Assembly: GCA_038503035.1 (NCBI GenBank)
Contig: JAVSML010001008.1
Location: 5,164-69,163 of the forward strand
Direction: 5' to 3'
Length of the DNA: 64,000 nucleotides
Source: Crocodylus rhombifer
Taxonomy: Eukaryota; Chordata; Crocodylia; Crocodylidae
Shown here: in pieces, positions 11,926-24,094 of the stretch
Layout of the letters: each line of letters begins with the position of its first letter
Numbering within the stretch: position 1 is the first letter of the stretch
The notes under the pieces: model-generated
Databases searched by the model: none
What the model was told of the DNA's origin: nothing
The model's input: only the letters and a program-made list of their open reading frames with translations
Translations under genes and position numbers: made by a program

Positions 11926-13066
11926 TCCATCTTGGTTTAATATTTTAGATTCCTATATAATAGTATAAGCACTGGCAGGTGGTGAATTTCTAAGACACAT
12001 GCCAAAATATAACATAAATACGTGTATAGAAAGTGTTCATATCAATGTATGACATTAACTTGTTATTTCAGGTAAAGAAATATTGTCAGATAATTTCTTT
12101 ATGCAAGTATCAAATATTCATTAATCAGAGATATACTGGCTATCTATATTTACAGTTGGAAAAAGAAAAAGAACTTGGAAAAGGATATGGGTTCTAATAT
12201 ACTTATCTAGAGAAATTAAATTCTTCACAGAAAAATATTTGTTGCTGTTTATTATGTGGCATTAACCAGTCCCTACCATCACATTCTATAATCAGTTACT
12301 ATTTTATCAAAGTTTCAAGCTAACTGAAAAATAGATATATTTTCCCCTTTTAAATATCATTCAGCTATCTTTTTGAGAAGTAGATTGTGTACAGTATACA
12401 TTTGAAAGTAATTCTATAGTCTTGTGTTTTTCCATTTTTTGTAAACTTGTTATTATAACATGGACTGTACTGTTCTTTTGAAATTGCACAGCATAAGAAT
12501 CTGTTGTATTAAAGTACCACCCTGCAGTATTGGAGAAGTTGAATTTTATACTAATATAATTTCCTATTGGATTACCATTTTGTAAAATAGGTTCACACAA
12601 CCCATACATTTAATAGTTAGAAAGATGTCTGAATGCCCATTCAGTGAATTTTAAGCAGAGCTCTGAGAGCTTGAGAAAACATGACTGGTTCTTTTTTTAA
12701 AGCCCTCCAGGCTTGCAATGTAAGGGAAAGCTTCATTAAAATCAATAGCAGAATCTTAGCAAAAACAAATTAAGTACTATAAAACAGCTTCTCCTTTTGT
12801 TTGAGGATCACAAAAGTCCCTTTTTCATTTTCTCTCTAAAAGTTTGTTGTTGTTTTAAGTGTAATCATCTGTATCCTTTCCTGTGAAGTATTGGTAGCCT
12901 TTTGGCTTCTTTCATATCCTATTTGTGTTCATAAATGAAACTGAGTAGCTGAAATTTTCCAAGTGAATCTAGCTGAGAGGTTTCTTTCTCCAGCATCTGA
13001 ATCTATGGCATAAAACTTACTGATGCTATTCATGAAGGCTTCTATCTTCCTTTGGCTTTTAAATCT
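11926..13066. other. No gene recognised
   Basis: AT-rich sequence. The minus-strand open frame at 12361-12609 (82 codons) shows no known motif and no splice context that I can support. Confidence 0.5.
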
Positions 13067-14216
13067 CTAGAGGTCATACAGGGGTGTAGGTTGCAGCCAA
13101 GCCCTCAGATACAATTGAATCTGCACTGAGAACACCCAGGATTGCCACCTCAGCAATCTTAAAAAGGCTTTCATGCAACAAGGATGCTCCTCCAGAGAGA
13201 TAGATCACACATTTGAAAAAGCCACCCGGATAGCACGTGAAGAACTGCTGCAATACAGAAGAAACCCCCCACACAGATCGTACACCACTAGTTATGACGT
13301 ATCACTCCTCCCTCGAACCCATACAGAAAATCCTCAAACAATTGCAACCCATTCTAGAAAGAGACCCTATTCTTAAAGAGATCTTCCCAGAGCCACCCAT
13401 CCTAGCCTTCAAGCAAGCACTGAACCTCGCCAACCTCATCACCAGAAGCAAACTTCCTCAAGCCCAGAACACACCAAATGGATCCAGACCATGCCATGAC
13501 AAGAAATGCAAAACCTGCCAACACATCTCCACCACCCCAACAATGACTACGCCCCACAACAGGATCTTACAGCTGCACCTCCAGAAATGTTATAAATCTC
13601 ATCCAATGCACTAAATGCCCTGATAGAAAATAGGTAGGAGAGACCAAACAACAACGGTGCACCAGAATGAATGCACAGCAGAAATCTATCAAAGACAGGA
13701 ATACCCAATTACCTGTGGGGGCACATTTCTCACAAGAAAACCGCTCTCTCTCCACCCTCTCAGTCCTGATCCTCAAAGGAAACTTACAAAACACTTCCCA
13801 GAGACTAGCCTATGAACTTCACTTCATCAACCTCCTGGACACTAAAAATTATGGACTGAATATAGACATTGGATTTATGACACATTATAACCTGCCTGAC
13901 AGCTGACTCCCTACGTATCTCTCCACTTTTCATCCCCCTTCTCTCTCTCCCTCCAGGCTGTGTCTCTCACCCATTGGCTCCTCAATCTACATTTTCCCTG
14001 ACTACCTGTCTTCTATGCAGACCAGCCCAGCCTCTGGCTTCTTTACTTTTCATTCCATCCAGGAAGAGCACACACCAACTGCAGAAACTTTCTCAGCCTG
14101 ACAAAGGGTTTTTGAACCCAAAAGTTTGCTTAATAATTGTTTTCCAACTATTGAAGTTGGTCTAATAAAAGATATCAGATTCACCCAAAAAACCTTGTCT
14201 GCCTAGAGGTCATACA
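13067..14216 (+). mobile_element. Penelope-like retroelement, 5'-truncated, flanked by a 14-bp target-site duplication
   Basis: A perfect 14-bp direct repeat, CTAGAGGTCATACA, sits at 13067-13080 and 14203-14216 and brackets the insert. Inside, translation in two frames shows the C-terminal part of a reverse-transcriptase polyprotein ('LKKAFMQQGCSSREI', 'RIAREELLQYRR', 'VMTYHSSLEPIQKIL', 'PPILAFKQALNLANLI', 'RSKLP'), a cysteine linker 'CHDKKCKTC' near 13495-13521, then a GIY-YIG-type nuclease region: 'VINLIQCTKCPD', a decayed (Y)VGET whose Tyr codon is now TAG near 13631-13633, 'MNAQQKSIK', 'PVGAHFS' and 'ILKGN'. Animal Penelope elements have this RT, Cys-linker and GIY-YIG order, and 5' truncation is typical. 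Most of the RT is missing and frames are broken, so it is inactive. The 3' UTR (about 13905-14202) is non-coding. Confidence 0.85.
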
Positions 14217-14639
14217 TGCTTTCACACAGTTAGCTGCAATGAGCATATCCCACCAACATAACACTTTAATGACTTTTCAAGAGCAGAATGGCTCCTGATA
14301 TTGTTTTTAATTTAAATAAATTAAAAATATTTTTAAATGGTCTTTAAATGTTTTTAAAAATATTAAACAAATTCATCCTCCGTGATTCAGAATCTCTCTT
14401 GTCTTCAGGGGCGAGTAGAGACCATTGTGCAATATATTTTGTGACCAGGTACCTAATGAAATAGTGCCTCAGAAGGTAAAACTGCCATTTACTGATCAGT
14501 CAGGAGGTCCGTTTGCCCAGTAGCTTATATCACACAGCAGCAGAGAGTGGATGTTGAAAGTGAGAGTGAAAAGGATATGACTGGAGTTTTCCCCCTGTTC
14601 CTCTCCTACTTGCAGCCTCCAGCATCTAGAGTTTAGGAA
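14217..14639. other. No gene recognised
   Basis: AT-rich sequence with runs of TTTAAAAAT near 14310-14370; nothing recognised. Confidence 0.5.
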
Positions 14640-15430
14640 GTTCTAATTCAGAGGCTATACCCATAACCCCCATGTTCCATAATTACTGATGCATCTTTTC
14701 TCCATCAGTTTATCTGGTCTCTTTTCAAATCTGTTTAAACTGGCAGCTTCCACAACATTTTGTAATGGTAAGTTCCATGCTACAATTACATGGTGTGTGA
14801 AAATGAATTTTCCTTTGTTATTTTTAAATTTATGACCTACTATTTCCATTTAATGACTGCTAGTTCTAGTACTGTGAGAAAGAGTAAATAATAAATCCCT
14901 TTTTAATTTCTCTTTGCCATTTAGTGTTTTGTATGCCCTTACCATGTGCACCTCAAACATTTCTTTTCCAAACTGAATAGGTCTAGTCTCTTTAGTTTTT
15001 TCTAGTGGTATGGAAGCCCCTCAATACCACTAATCATCCTTGTTGCCTTTCTCGTTATAATGCCTAGTTCTTCTATGGCCTTTCTGAGGTTTGGAGACCA
15101 AAAGTGGGTACAGTATTCAAAGTGTGGATACACCATGATTTCATAAAGGAAGAAAATGATTCTTGCTGTTGTATTTATAATTCCATTCTTAACACTTCCT
15201 AATGTTTCATTAGCATTTTTGTTAGTGGCTGAGCTGAGCACTGTGCCGGTGTTTTTAGCTAACTATCCACAATGACTCTCACATCTCTTTCCTGTGTGGT
15301 AATAGCTAATGTAGAGCCTCAGTATAACATAGGTAGAGTTATTTTTGCCCATGTGCATAACTTGACACTTATCTACATTGAATTTCATTTGCCATTGAGT
15401 TGCTTATTCACTCAACAGTGCAAGATCCTT
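14640..15430 (-). mobile_element. Old L3/CR1-clade LINE relic, C-terminal ORF2
   Basis: Minus-strand translation follows the CR1/L3 ORF2 C-terminus in order: 'WQMKFNVDKCQVMHMGK' near 15390-15345, a region with 'SSATNKNANETLGSVKNGI' near 15240-15180, 'MVYPHFEYCTHFWSP' near 15145-15100, 'GIITRKATRMI', 'RLDLFSLEKKCLR' and, downstream, 'TAWNLPLQNVVEAASLNRF' near 14780-14720. It is considerably more diverged from the other CR1 copies in this window than those are from each other, which indicates greater age. Several frameshifts and stops; 5' part missing. Confidence 0.8.
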
Positions 15431-17450
15431 CTGCCTCAAGCAGATGGACATATGTGAGGACTGTGCTTTCTTCCTAGCATGTTCAAAGGCAGCATGAGTT
15501 GCAGATCCTTGCATACTTCCTAATAGTTCACACAATGTGGAATGTTCACCTCCAGGTCAGCTAATTCTAGCAACCATTCTGGGCCACTTATAACTTGCCC
15601 TAAGACTCCAAGCTCTCTTTGCTGCAGACATTAATGGCTCTAGTTCATGTATCTGCAGACTTGTCATCAAGAAACTTCCCTCCTTACCCCTCAGCATGGT
15701 ACTCCTACAAAGCAAATGGAGTATAAGTTAGGGTCAAAACCTGCACGCATTCTTTTCAGTTCAATTCATTCATCACTCCTTTGTCTGGGTACTGTGCTGG
15801 AATACGTAAGCAGCTGGTCTGATGATGGAACAATATTGGCCATTAAATGAAGAGCTCGGTATTTAGTATTGCATGTTCTGGTTTTCATCAAACGTAATGG
15901 AGACTTGAACCTTTATGACATATCTATGGTACTATTCACCAAAAGTTTTTATGTGAAATCCCTTATTTTGTAGTGACCTGGAAGAGCTCAGTTACAGAAA
16001 ATGACTTCCAAAGTTATGCCATGAACAATAAAAATCTTCAAGGAGTTGTCATTAATTAACACTAATTTCCATTGGAATACTTACAGATTTACATATTACA
16101 TTTTTCAACTTCTGAGTTATTTCCTCATAATTAATGCTGTCATAAATGGTTAGTGAAGGAACAAAATGCTGATTAAAAAATGAGCCCAAGTTCCAAAATT
16201 TAGATGAGACTCAATCACTCCCCAAAAGTTTGGATCCAAGGTTTTTGCTCAGCCCAGTAGAGGAAAGTCTGCAAGAAAATAAGAAGAATCTAATTGAATC
16301 CTAATCTGAAAGCAGAGACATCCAAGCATACATCTAACATCATTGCTATTTCTTGGATCCCCCTTTTTTGCCTGTTTTGATTTAATTTCATTTATTTTAC
16401 ATATGTTATTTCAGGGAAATATCATCAACGGGAAAAATTACAATGTGGTCAAAAGATCAATAATTAATATATTCACTTTAAATTAGTGCGTAATGATTTT
16501 TACATTATGTATTTTATCCCTTCTTGTGGTGGTTTCCTCTTACTCTTAAGATGTAGCCTGTAAAATATCTTATATCCATTAATCTTTCTGGTTATACTAT
16601 ACTGATCTAAAACAAGCAATGGATGATTACTGTTTTCAGCTGTATGCAGGGTTAAACAATGGAGAAGTACTTCAAGAAGCTCCCTTCTGTTATTGTTTAG
16701 TTAAATTAGGGAAATGGAAAGAGATTTATAACATTAAAAAACTAAATATTTTAGATCTTATATGCTGCAGTACCCTGTTATTGATGGAGCCAGTATACTG
16801 TTGTATCATAACCTGTGGCACAGGGAATGGATGGTGATAACAATATTTTATCTTGTCTGGGAGAAAAGACAGTCTTAGTGTTTGTGGAAAATTACAGTTA
16901 TTTGAAAAAAATGAGGAAACATTACTTATATGTTTATTAAATTAAACCAACCATGCAAAATTGCTTTAACTTTGATAATATAGATGTGTTGCATTGATAC
17001 ATATTCTGTTATTTTAATAACATTGTAGTCCACTTATTAAACTAAAAATAAATAGTTTTGATAAGACAAAACAAACCCCAAATAGTCAAAACTTGGATTC
17101 TTTGACTTCCAGTACCAGTCTCAAATGAACAAAATCTGACATACTGATTTTCATAAAGCTGATGAAAGAAGCATAGTTTTCATCCATTCCAGCATATTTT
17201 ACCTCTTACCCTCTCTAATTTACACATCGTTTACAGATATTTAGTGTCCACAGAATAACTACTTTCTACTTTCAAAATAAAAGTAGAAGCTAATTTGTTT
17301 CTTTCAGATGTATGAAATAGATTGTGTACTCTGTTTCATACCAATCCCACTAAGTTAGTGTGATAATACGAAAGTAGAATCTGTTCCTATTAAATGCTTT
17401 CAAAGTCCCATTTGCCAAGTTAGTATTATATTTGCCTTACTGAGAGTTCA
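15431..17450. other. No gene recognised
   Basis: AT-rich sequence with no exon, RNA gene or repeat family that I can support. Confidence 0.5.
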
Positions 17451-17454
17451 GGAA

Positions 17455-19649
17455 CAAACCATCTCAATGTGCAGGAAGACTAGCAAGTATGGTAGAAGAC
17501 CAGCTTGGCTTAGCAGAGAATGCTTCAGTAAACTAAATGACAAAAAGGGAGCTTGTAAGAAGTGAAAACTTGTTCAAATAACTAAGGAAGAATATAAGAC
17601 CATTGCTCAGTCATGTAGGGATGAAGTCAGGAAGGCCAAAGCACATTTGGAGTTGCAGCTAGCAAGAGACATGAAAAGTAACAAGAAAAGTTTCTACATC
17701 AAGTATGTTATAAGCACTAGGAGGATCAGGAAAAGTGTGGGTCCCTTACTGAAAGCGGGGAAGCAACCTTGTGACAGAGGATGCAGAAAAGGCACAGGTA
17801 TTTAATGCCTTCTTTGCCTCTGTTTTCACAGGAAAGGTCAGCTCCCAGACTACTGCACTGGGCAGCATAGTTGGGGGAGGTGTTGAGCCTCCCCACCATT
17901 CTTTCTCAATGATGAAAGAACTGATTAGGGACTACTTAGAAAAACTGGACATGTACAAGTCCATGGGGCCAGATGGGATGCACCTGAGAGTGCTGAGGGA
18001 GTTGGCTAATGTGATTGTAGAGCCATTGGGCATCATCTTTGAAAACTCATGGTGGTCAGGAGAGATCCCGGATGATTGGAAAAAGGCAAACATAATGCCC
18101 ATATTTAATACAGGAAAGAAGAAGGATCCAGAGAAGTACAGACCAGTCCCTGGAACTATCATGGAGCAGACCCTCAAGGAATCCATTTCTGAACACTTGG
18201 AGGAGAAAAAGGTGATTAGGAATAGTCAGCATGGATTCAACAAGGAGCAAGTCATCCGTGACCAACCCGATTGCCTTCTATAATGAGATGACTGGCTCTG
18301 AATACAGGGAGACTGGTGGATGTGGTCTACCTTGATTTTAGCAAGGCTTTTAATACATTCTCACAGGCAAGCAAAGGAAGTATGGGCTGGATGAATGGAG
18401 TATATGGTGGATAGAAAACTGGCAGAAGCATTTGACTCAGAAAGCAGTAATCAATGGCTCTGTCTAGATGGCTACTGGTATCAAGTTGGGGTTGGTCCTG
18501 GGGCCAGTTTTGTTAAATGTCTTTATCAACAACTTGGAAGATGGCATAGAATGGACCCTCGCCAGGTTTGCAGATGACAACAAGCTGGGGGGAGCAGTAG
18601 ATACACTGGAGGCTAGGGCTACAATTCAGAGTGACCTAGACAAATTGGGCCAAAAGAATCTCATGAGGTTCAATAAGGACAAGTGCAAAGTCCTGCACAT
18701 AGGATGGAGCAATCCCATCACTGGTACAGGCTGGGGACTGATTGGTTAGGAGGCAGCTCTGCAGAAAAGGACCTGGGGGTTACAGTGGACAATAAGCTGA
18801 ATATGAGTCAGCAGCCTGCTTTTTGTTGCCTGCTAGCAGCATACTGGGCTTCATTGGCAGGTGTGTTGCCAGGCGGTCAAAGGAAGTGATTATTTCTCTC
18901 TATTCAGCACTGGTGAGGCAATATCTGGAGTACTCTGTTCAGTTTTGGGGGCCCGACTATCAGGCTAGATATCAGGAGGCGCTACTTCACGGTCAGGGCG
19001 GCTAGGATCTAGAACCAACATTCAAGAGAAGTGGTGCAGGCTCCTACCCTGGGGGTCTTTAAGAGGAGGCTAGATGAACAGCTTGTTGGGGTTGTTTGAC
19101 CTCAGTACTCTTTCCTGCCATGGTAGGGGGTCGGACTGATGATCTGCTCAGGTCCCTTCTGACCCTACTAACTATGAAACTATGTGGACAAGTTGTAGAG
19201 AGTCCAGTGGAGGGCAACAAAAATGAGAGGGATATGACTTATGAGGAAAGACTGAGGCAAGCAGGCTCATTTAGTCTAGAGAAAAGGAGGCTGAGAGGTG
19301 ACTTAATAGTAACCTTCCGGTACCTGAAGTGGGGTTTGAAAGAGGATGGAGCTAGCTAAGTTCTCAGTGGTGGCAGATGACAGAACAAAGAGCAGTCATC
19401 TCAAGCTGCAGCAAGAGAAGTTTAAGTTAAGTACTAGGAAGAATTTTCTCACTAGGAAGGTAGTAAAACACTGGAACAGGTTACTCAGAGAGGTGGTGGA
19501 AGCTCCATCCTTGGGGGTTTTCAAAACCCGGCTAGACAAAGCTTTGGCTGGGATGATCTAGTTGGGGATGGTCCTGCTTTGAGCAGGGGATTGAACTAGA
19601 CCTTCTGAGGTCTCTTCCAATTCTAATTTTCTATGAATCTATGATTCTA
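17455..19649 (+). mobile_element. CR1 LINE, 5'-truncated, decayed ORF2 and intact 3' end
   Basis: Runs from the linker after the endonuclease through the reverse transcriptase to the 3' end. Visible blocks: 'AQVFNAFFASVF' and 'GPDGMHLRVLREL' (ORF 17771-18283), 'DDWKKANIMPIF', a deletion after YRP, 'NSQHGF' followed by a frameshift, 'VVYLDFSKAFN' near 18322-18355 with the last Asp changed to Asn, 'LARFADDNKLGG' near 18565-18595 with FADD intact, 'DKCKVLHIG', 'LYSALVRQYLEYSVQFWGP', '[14 protein letters not shown]' and '[13 protein letters not shown]'. The 3' end at 19631-19649 carries the CR1 octamer-type tail TCTATGAATCTATGATTCT. It is interrupted by a second CR1 3' end at 18967-19189. Confidence 0.92.
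18967..19189 (+). mobile_element. CR1 3' end of a different subfamily nested in the CR1 at 17455-19649
   Basis: The outer element's phrase 'SVQFWGPDY' breaks near 18967 and resumes near 19188 with '[21 protein letters not shown]', the expected continuation. The intervening 220 bp translate as 'RRYFTVRAARIWN', '[24 protein letters not shown]' followed by a stop. Then come a GGGGGTCGGACTGATGATCT-type 3' UTR and the terminal ACTATGAAACTATG. This is a complete CR1 3' terminus with a different C-terminal sequence and 3' UTR from its host, and so a younger insertion. Confidence 0.85.
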
Positions 19650-19662
19650 GTTGGTATCTGCA

Positions 19663-20185
19663 GGGTCCCTCTACACATGCAGGAAAAGGTATAATTAAAT
19701 CTAATGTGTGATCCTGGTATGCCACACATAAATAGCTGGAGATGCAGGAACTTAGCATTAAATCCCATCTTGCCTCATTGCTGGTGAAAGGGAAGTCCCC
19801 CTGCACTAGTCAGAAGCAAGCTCCCATTGTTGGGAGGTCACAGCTGCTGCACTCTCCTAGCTGTAGGGGTGCACCAGGGCAGGGAAATTACAGTTGTGCC
19901 TTGTGGTTGTTGGGACATAGAGTCCAACAACTGTGGGGCACTGCTGAGACTCAGTGTCTGCAGCTGCAGAAGCGGAGTGTAGGACTGGACATGGTGCACC
20001 CCTGTGGCTGCAAGTGCAGTCAGCTGGTTGAGCTCCCAACTACAGGGGAAGACCCGGCTATATGTACAATTAAACCTGAATACTAACAAGCTATAAAGTT
20101 AGTACACTTTTTCAAGGTCTAACTTTAGAGCTGGCTGGAGCTTTCTACACTTAACCAGTTAATTGTGTGATGCCTGTAACACGTA
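19663..20185. mobile_element. Fold-back MITE-like element
   Basis: Left end CAGGGTCCCTCTACACATGC and right end (minus strand) AAACCCCTACGTGTTACAGG align loosely as inverted repeats. Further inverted words inside pair with each other: TGTAGGGGTGCACCA (about 19862) with TGGTGCACCCCTGTG (about 19991), and AGCTCCCATTGTTGGGAGG (about 19821) with GAGCTCCCAACTACAGG (about 20030). GC content is higher than the flanks. No transposase frame. Exact ends and TSD are not secure. Confidence 0.5.
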
Positions 20186-20187
20186 GG

Positions 20188-20245
20188 GGTTTAAAGTGTC
20201 TTGTCCAAAGTTACATAATGAGTCAGAGCTGACAATAAAAGCCAT
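20188..20245 (+). repeat. L2/MIR-type relic fragment
   Basis: The sequence TTTAAAGTGTCTTGTCCAAAG followed by TTACATAATGAGTCAGAGCTGACA matches the conserved L2/MIR 3' segment (TTAAGTGACTTGCCCAAGGTCACACAGTGAGT...). It is wedged between two MITEs, which may have split a longer relic. Confidence 0.55.
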
Positions 20246-20264
20246 TAGCCTTGATTTGTAATAT

Positions 20265-20580
20265 CTAAGGGCATTTATACACATGTTTTTTCCCCTCGAT
20301 GTGCCAGAGATCTGCTGCTTTGGAGCAGACTTGACTAATTGAATCTGCTCTTCATGCATGTGGAGGCGAACTGCACTGTGCCATGTGCAGTTGTATAAGC
20401 AGTGAAACGTGTGCCAGTGTGCGAAAATGGCAGCAGTGCACTTTTGAATTAAAGCACCCCTAAGGTATTTTAGTTCAAAAGTGCATTGCCACCATTTTCT
20501 TAGTGCCGATGTGCATGTTGCCACTTACACAACTGCATGCATCGCATCTCCAGGCACTTACGTGCGTAAAAATACCCTAA
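20265..20580. mobile_element. Fold-back MITE, family B (second copy at 56425-56735)
   Basis: Terminal inverted repeats: TAAGGGCATTTATACACATG on the left and TTAGGGTATTTTTACGCACG from the right end. The interior contains a hairpin at 20424-20498 with arms AAAATGGCAGCAGTGCACTT and its approximate complement (AAGTGCATTGCCACCATTTT). The copy at 56425-56735 shares the TGTGCCAGAGATCTG word, the hairpin and the TTATACAACTGCA word in the same order. No coding capacity. Confidence 0.7.
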
Positions 20581-22929
20581 CTCACACTATGAAAATGTCT
20601 TTATATTGCCTCTGGAAAAGGCTGCCTCAGTGCTGTTGCTGAGTTCTTTTCTGGGCCACTGAATTCATAAGATAAAGGTAAGAAATAAATTATGTAAGTC
20701 ATTCCTTAGTAGGTGGAACTGTTTGACAGTATTTTGACAAAAATGGTTTAGTTGGAAAATATAGGTGTTTTCTTATAAATGATACTATCATGGGAGAATT
20801 ATGTTCTGTAAACATGTGTTAAAATTATTTTGCACATTCCTTTTGAGGACATTTTTGTTATTTTTCTTTTTTCACCAAGTGGTAAGGTTTTTTATCAGTA
20901 TTTTCCATCATTTGCGTATTGGGAAATGGGTAACAAAGTGCAAAAAGCAAGAAGGCGAGAGCACTTTTCCAGTTTCATCATGCCCTGCATGATAGCTAAA
21001 ATTTTCAAATGGTAAAAAATATCACCTGAGGATTTTTGTTGAGCGTAATCCTGGATTTCTGGTTAAAGGTAGCAAAGTACAAGAAAATGAAATGCTGCTG
21101 CATCTTTTGGTTGACTGTAGCCACATTCCATATCTTAAGCAACTGAACATTTTAATGCAGTGTCAAATAATAATGAGGCATTGAAATAGTCCAGTTCTAC
21201 AGAGATTTAAATAGTAAGTGATGTATTAGTCAGATACAGTTGTTAATGATGCCAGTCATTTTTAAGTTGACCAAAGAAACCTTACTTTTATGAATAAGTA
21301 ATAGTTCTTCCAAGATTCTTCAGAGTGCTATGCAGATACTTATGGGACTATGATATGAATGTCATATCACCTAGAAAAAGATCAGAACATCTAAGTCATA
21401 ACAAACTCCAATATGCAGTCCGGCAAGTAAATGGATGTGCAAATTTGTCACTGACCTGTTTCAGGTCTTGCAAAATTGTACCCTTTAGTGAACAAGAAAA
21501 CAAAATGAAACATTTGTTTTAATCAAGTTATAAATATAACTATAAATAGCATTCTTGCCCACAAATAGGTTTGATTAATACTGTAATGTCTCCTTGGTGA
21601 GTATGCTGTGCATTTAAAGACAAATTTGTCTCTTTCTGATAAGTGGCATGTATTTGATTAACTGGCCTATGCAATCTCAACCTCTTTATTAGCTTTTTTC
21701 CCTAACATTAGCATCTAATGGATCATGATGTATTAATGACCACATGTAACTGATAGATTCAAGATATAACTTAAGAATTTGTGATATGCAGTAATACAGC
21801 CAGCTGTTGTATGTGCAGTAATTGCAAACCTTTTCTTTCTACCATTACTGTGTTTGTTAGTTCAACACAGACTGGTGCTTTTGAAAAATCTTTTTCAATT
21901 ATTTTCATCTCTAAGCCAAATTAAGTGTTCGTGAGGAATAGCATAGGAATTTTAGTTTTTTGTTTAACCATATAATACCATAGCAATTTGACTTTTCCTG
22001 AATTTCCTTGCTAAAGTACCCTCCCCCCCCCACAAAGAGATCACATTTCTATGATTGCTCTTGCAGTCACTTGACTTCAGGCTATGACAATGCAAATTGG
22101 TGACATTTGTGCTAACAGACATTGTGATCTGGACAGATGTCTACTTTGGACTTTGACCTACTAATTTAACATGCTTAAGCACTAATGACCAAATTAACAA
22201 ATGTTTAATCATGTGCTTAACTTTAAGTTAAAGTGTTTTGCTAAAGACAGAACCTATGAAGGTATGAGAAATAATAAGAATAATTTGGTCCAGATCAACT
22301 TTTGTATTTAATAGAACCCAGTGAGCTGAGGATAAATGATTAATAAATTCATGGTCTGTTCTTTGCGCCATCCAATACAGTCCCACAAATGTAATAGGAA
22401 AAACATAGAAACCCACTCAGTTAATCTACTTGTATTATCTTCTGTTTACAATACAGTAGTCCTGGTACTAGTGCTAGATTTATAAAAAATTTATTACATT
22501 TCCTCTGAGAGTGCATCCTTCAGACAGACAAGGATCTTGATGACTGTTAACTTTGGCAGAGTATTTTGCAAATGTATTTAGTTTGAGGAAGATGCTTACT
22601 AGGCCATGCAGGCCAAGAACAATGAGATCACTTTTTCTTTACTGTTGGACAGCCTTATTTATGGTGGTTCAATTTCAACTGCTTTAGGTGGGTATATGTT
22701 GACAACTTTGTCGTATAAATAGGATTTTAGAATTAAGCTTTATTAATTCTGTCCAGGTTGCAGCTGAGCAATAACTCTCAACTTGAGCCAGAACTAGTTC
22801 ACATTTACAAATAAAAACGTGTTTTCAGCAACATGTGGCTTGAATAACAATAATTGTTACGCATTCGGTACATGCGTAAGTGAGCTTAACTGGTTTGGGA
22901 AAGGGAAAAGTAAACATAGATGACTAGGA
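20581..22929. other. No gene recognised
   Basis: AT-rich single-copy-looking sequence; a run of ten C residues lies near 22022-22031. No exon or repeat family recognised. Confidence 0.5.
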
Positions 22930-23580
22930 GTGAATCCAGAGAGGGGTTCAATGGTATGGCTGCACCCCCCACCTTTCAGACTAGATTCTGTGGTGGGAGC
23001 TTCTGGGGACTTTTTTAAAGTTCCCAAAGTAGGAGAAAATCCCCCCCAAATCTTTTCCTCCATGCTCAGAGGCATGTTCCCACCACTTCCCTACACTTCT
23101 TCCCCTCCCCTGCCTAGTGCTGGTTCTTTTCCTGCTGTTCCAGGGAGGGGGGGAAGCTTCAAAACCTCCTGCTTACTTCAGCTGGACTGAGGGGCTCCAC
23201 TCAGCTGGGAACAGCAGCAGCAGCAACAATGAGTGAGGGGGATAACCCCTCCCATGCCTGCTCCCAGGGGGACCAGGCAGGTCAGGGGAACGCACACCCT
23301 GCTGTTGCTGGTACTGTTGCTCTCACTTTGTGTCCCAGCTCAGCCCAGCCTCTGCACAGCCAGGCAGTAGTGGGCAGGAGTGGATCTGAAGCTTCCCCCC
23401 CTGCCCCTGCACAGCAGAGAAAGTAGCAGCAGTATATAGAGGAGGCAGGGAAAGGGAGGTGAGGCATCTTTGAGCATGGAGGGGAAAGGAACAGGGAATT
23501 CTTAGCTGCTTGGGGGAGTTTAAAATGCCCCTGGAGGCTCCCATGGGGCAAATTTTCCATGCCAATGAGGTCAAGGAAGA
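22930..23580. mobile_element. GC-rich fold-back repeat
   Basis: A left arm at about 22990-23135 and a right arm at about 23393-23560 are inverted copies of each other: TTTTCCTCCATGCTCAGAGG on the left corresponds to the complement of GCATCTTTGAGCATGGAGGG on the right, with matching order of flanking words over about 150 bp. A further same-strand copy of the left arm lies near 24740-25060. The family is not recognised; the fold-back form suggests a MITE. Confidence 0.55.
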
Positions 23581-23806
23581 AGCTGGGATCAGGGGTATTG
23601 CTAGACTTGCAGTATGGTTTGCTGTTCCTGCACTCCCTCATGTCACATCCTGTATGCATCCCTGCCTGCAGGCTATTCCAATTCTCAAACTTTGGTCTTG
23701 TCCAGGCTCCCAGATGACAACATAAGACTTACTCCAAAGCTCCTTTGGAGAAAAACACTGACAGAATGAAATACACAAGCCCTGGTTCAGGGATTTCAGT
23801 GTGCTA

Positions 23807-23875
23807 GTTTCTATAGTGCAGGGTAATCATGTTTGCCTCATGTGCAAAGGTTGCTGGTTTGAAACTGAGCAAACA
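23807..23875 (+). repeat. tRNA-Val-like sequence (pseudogene or tRNA-derived repeat)
   Basis: The 69-nt stretch begins GTTTCTATAGTGCAGGGTAA and aligns along nearly its whole length with vertebrate tRNA-Val (GTTTCCGTAGTGTAGTGGTTA...). Shared parts are the A-box region, an anticodon arm GTTTGCCTCATGTGC, and a B-box-like GGTTTGAAACT, ending GAGCAAACA. The anticodon position reads CAT rather than a Val anticodon, the D-loop is short, and the B-box is mutated, so it is unlikely to be a working tRNA. Confidence 0.7.
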
Positions 23876-24094
23876 AGCCTGTTTGTCTTTTTGTGTTTCT
23901 TGGCCAGTTCTTGTGTCTTGCTTTGCCCTTCCTGGCCCAAAAGTTGACCCAAACCTAAGAAAGACCACTTTGTGCCAAACAACCTGTCAACCCTTTTAGG
24001 AGAGATCCCTCTCTTTCCTTGCTAGAAGTGGGATCTCCATCTTTTTCCATTGCAAGAAAGCAAGGCAGAGTGGAGCTAGAAAAAAATGTCTTTT

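Noticed and set aside
12361..12609. 82-codon minus-strand frame with Asn-rich glycosylation-like sites
   Set aside because: Could be imagined as an exon of a secreted protein, but there is no splice-site pair, homology or reading-frame continuation that supports it.
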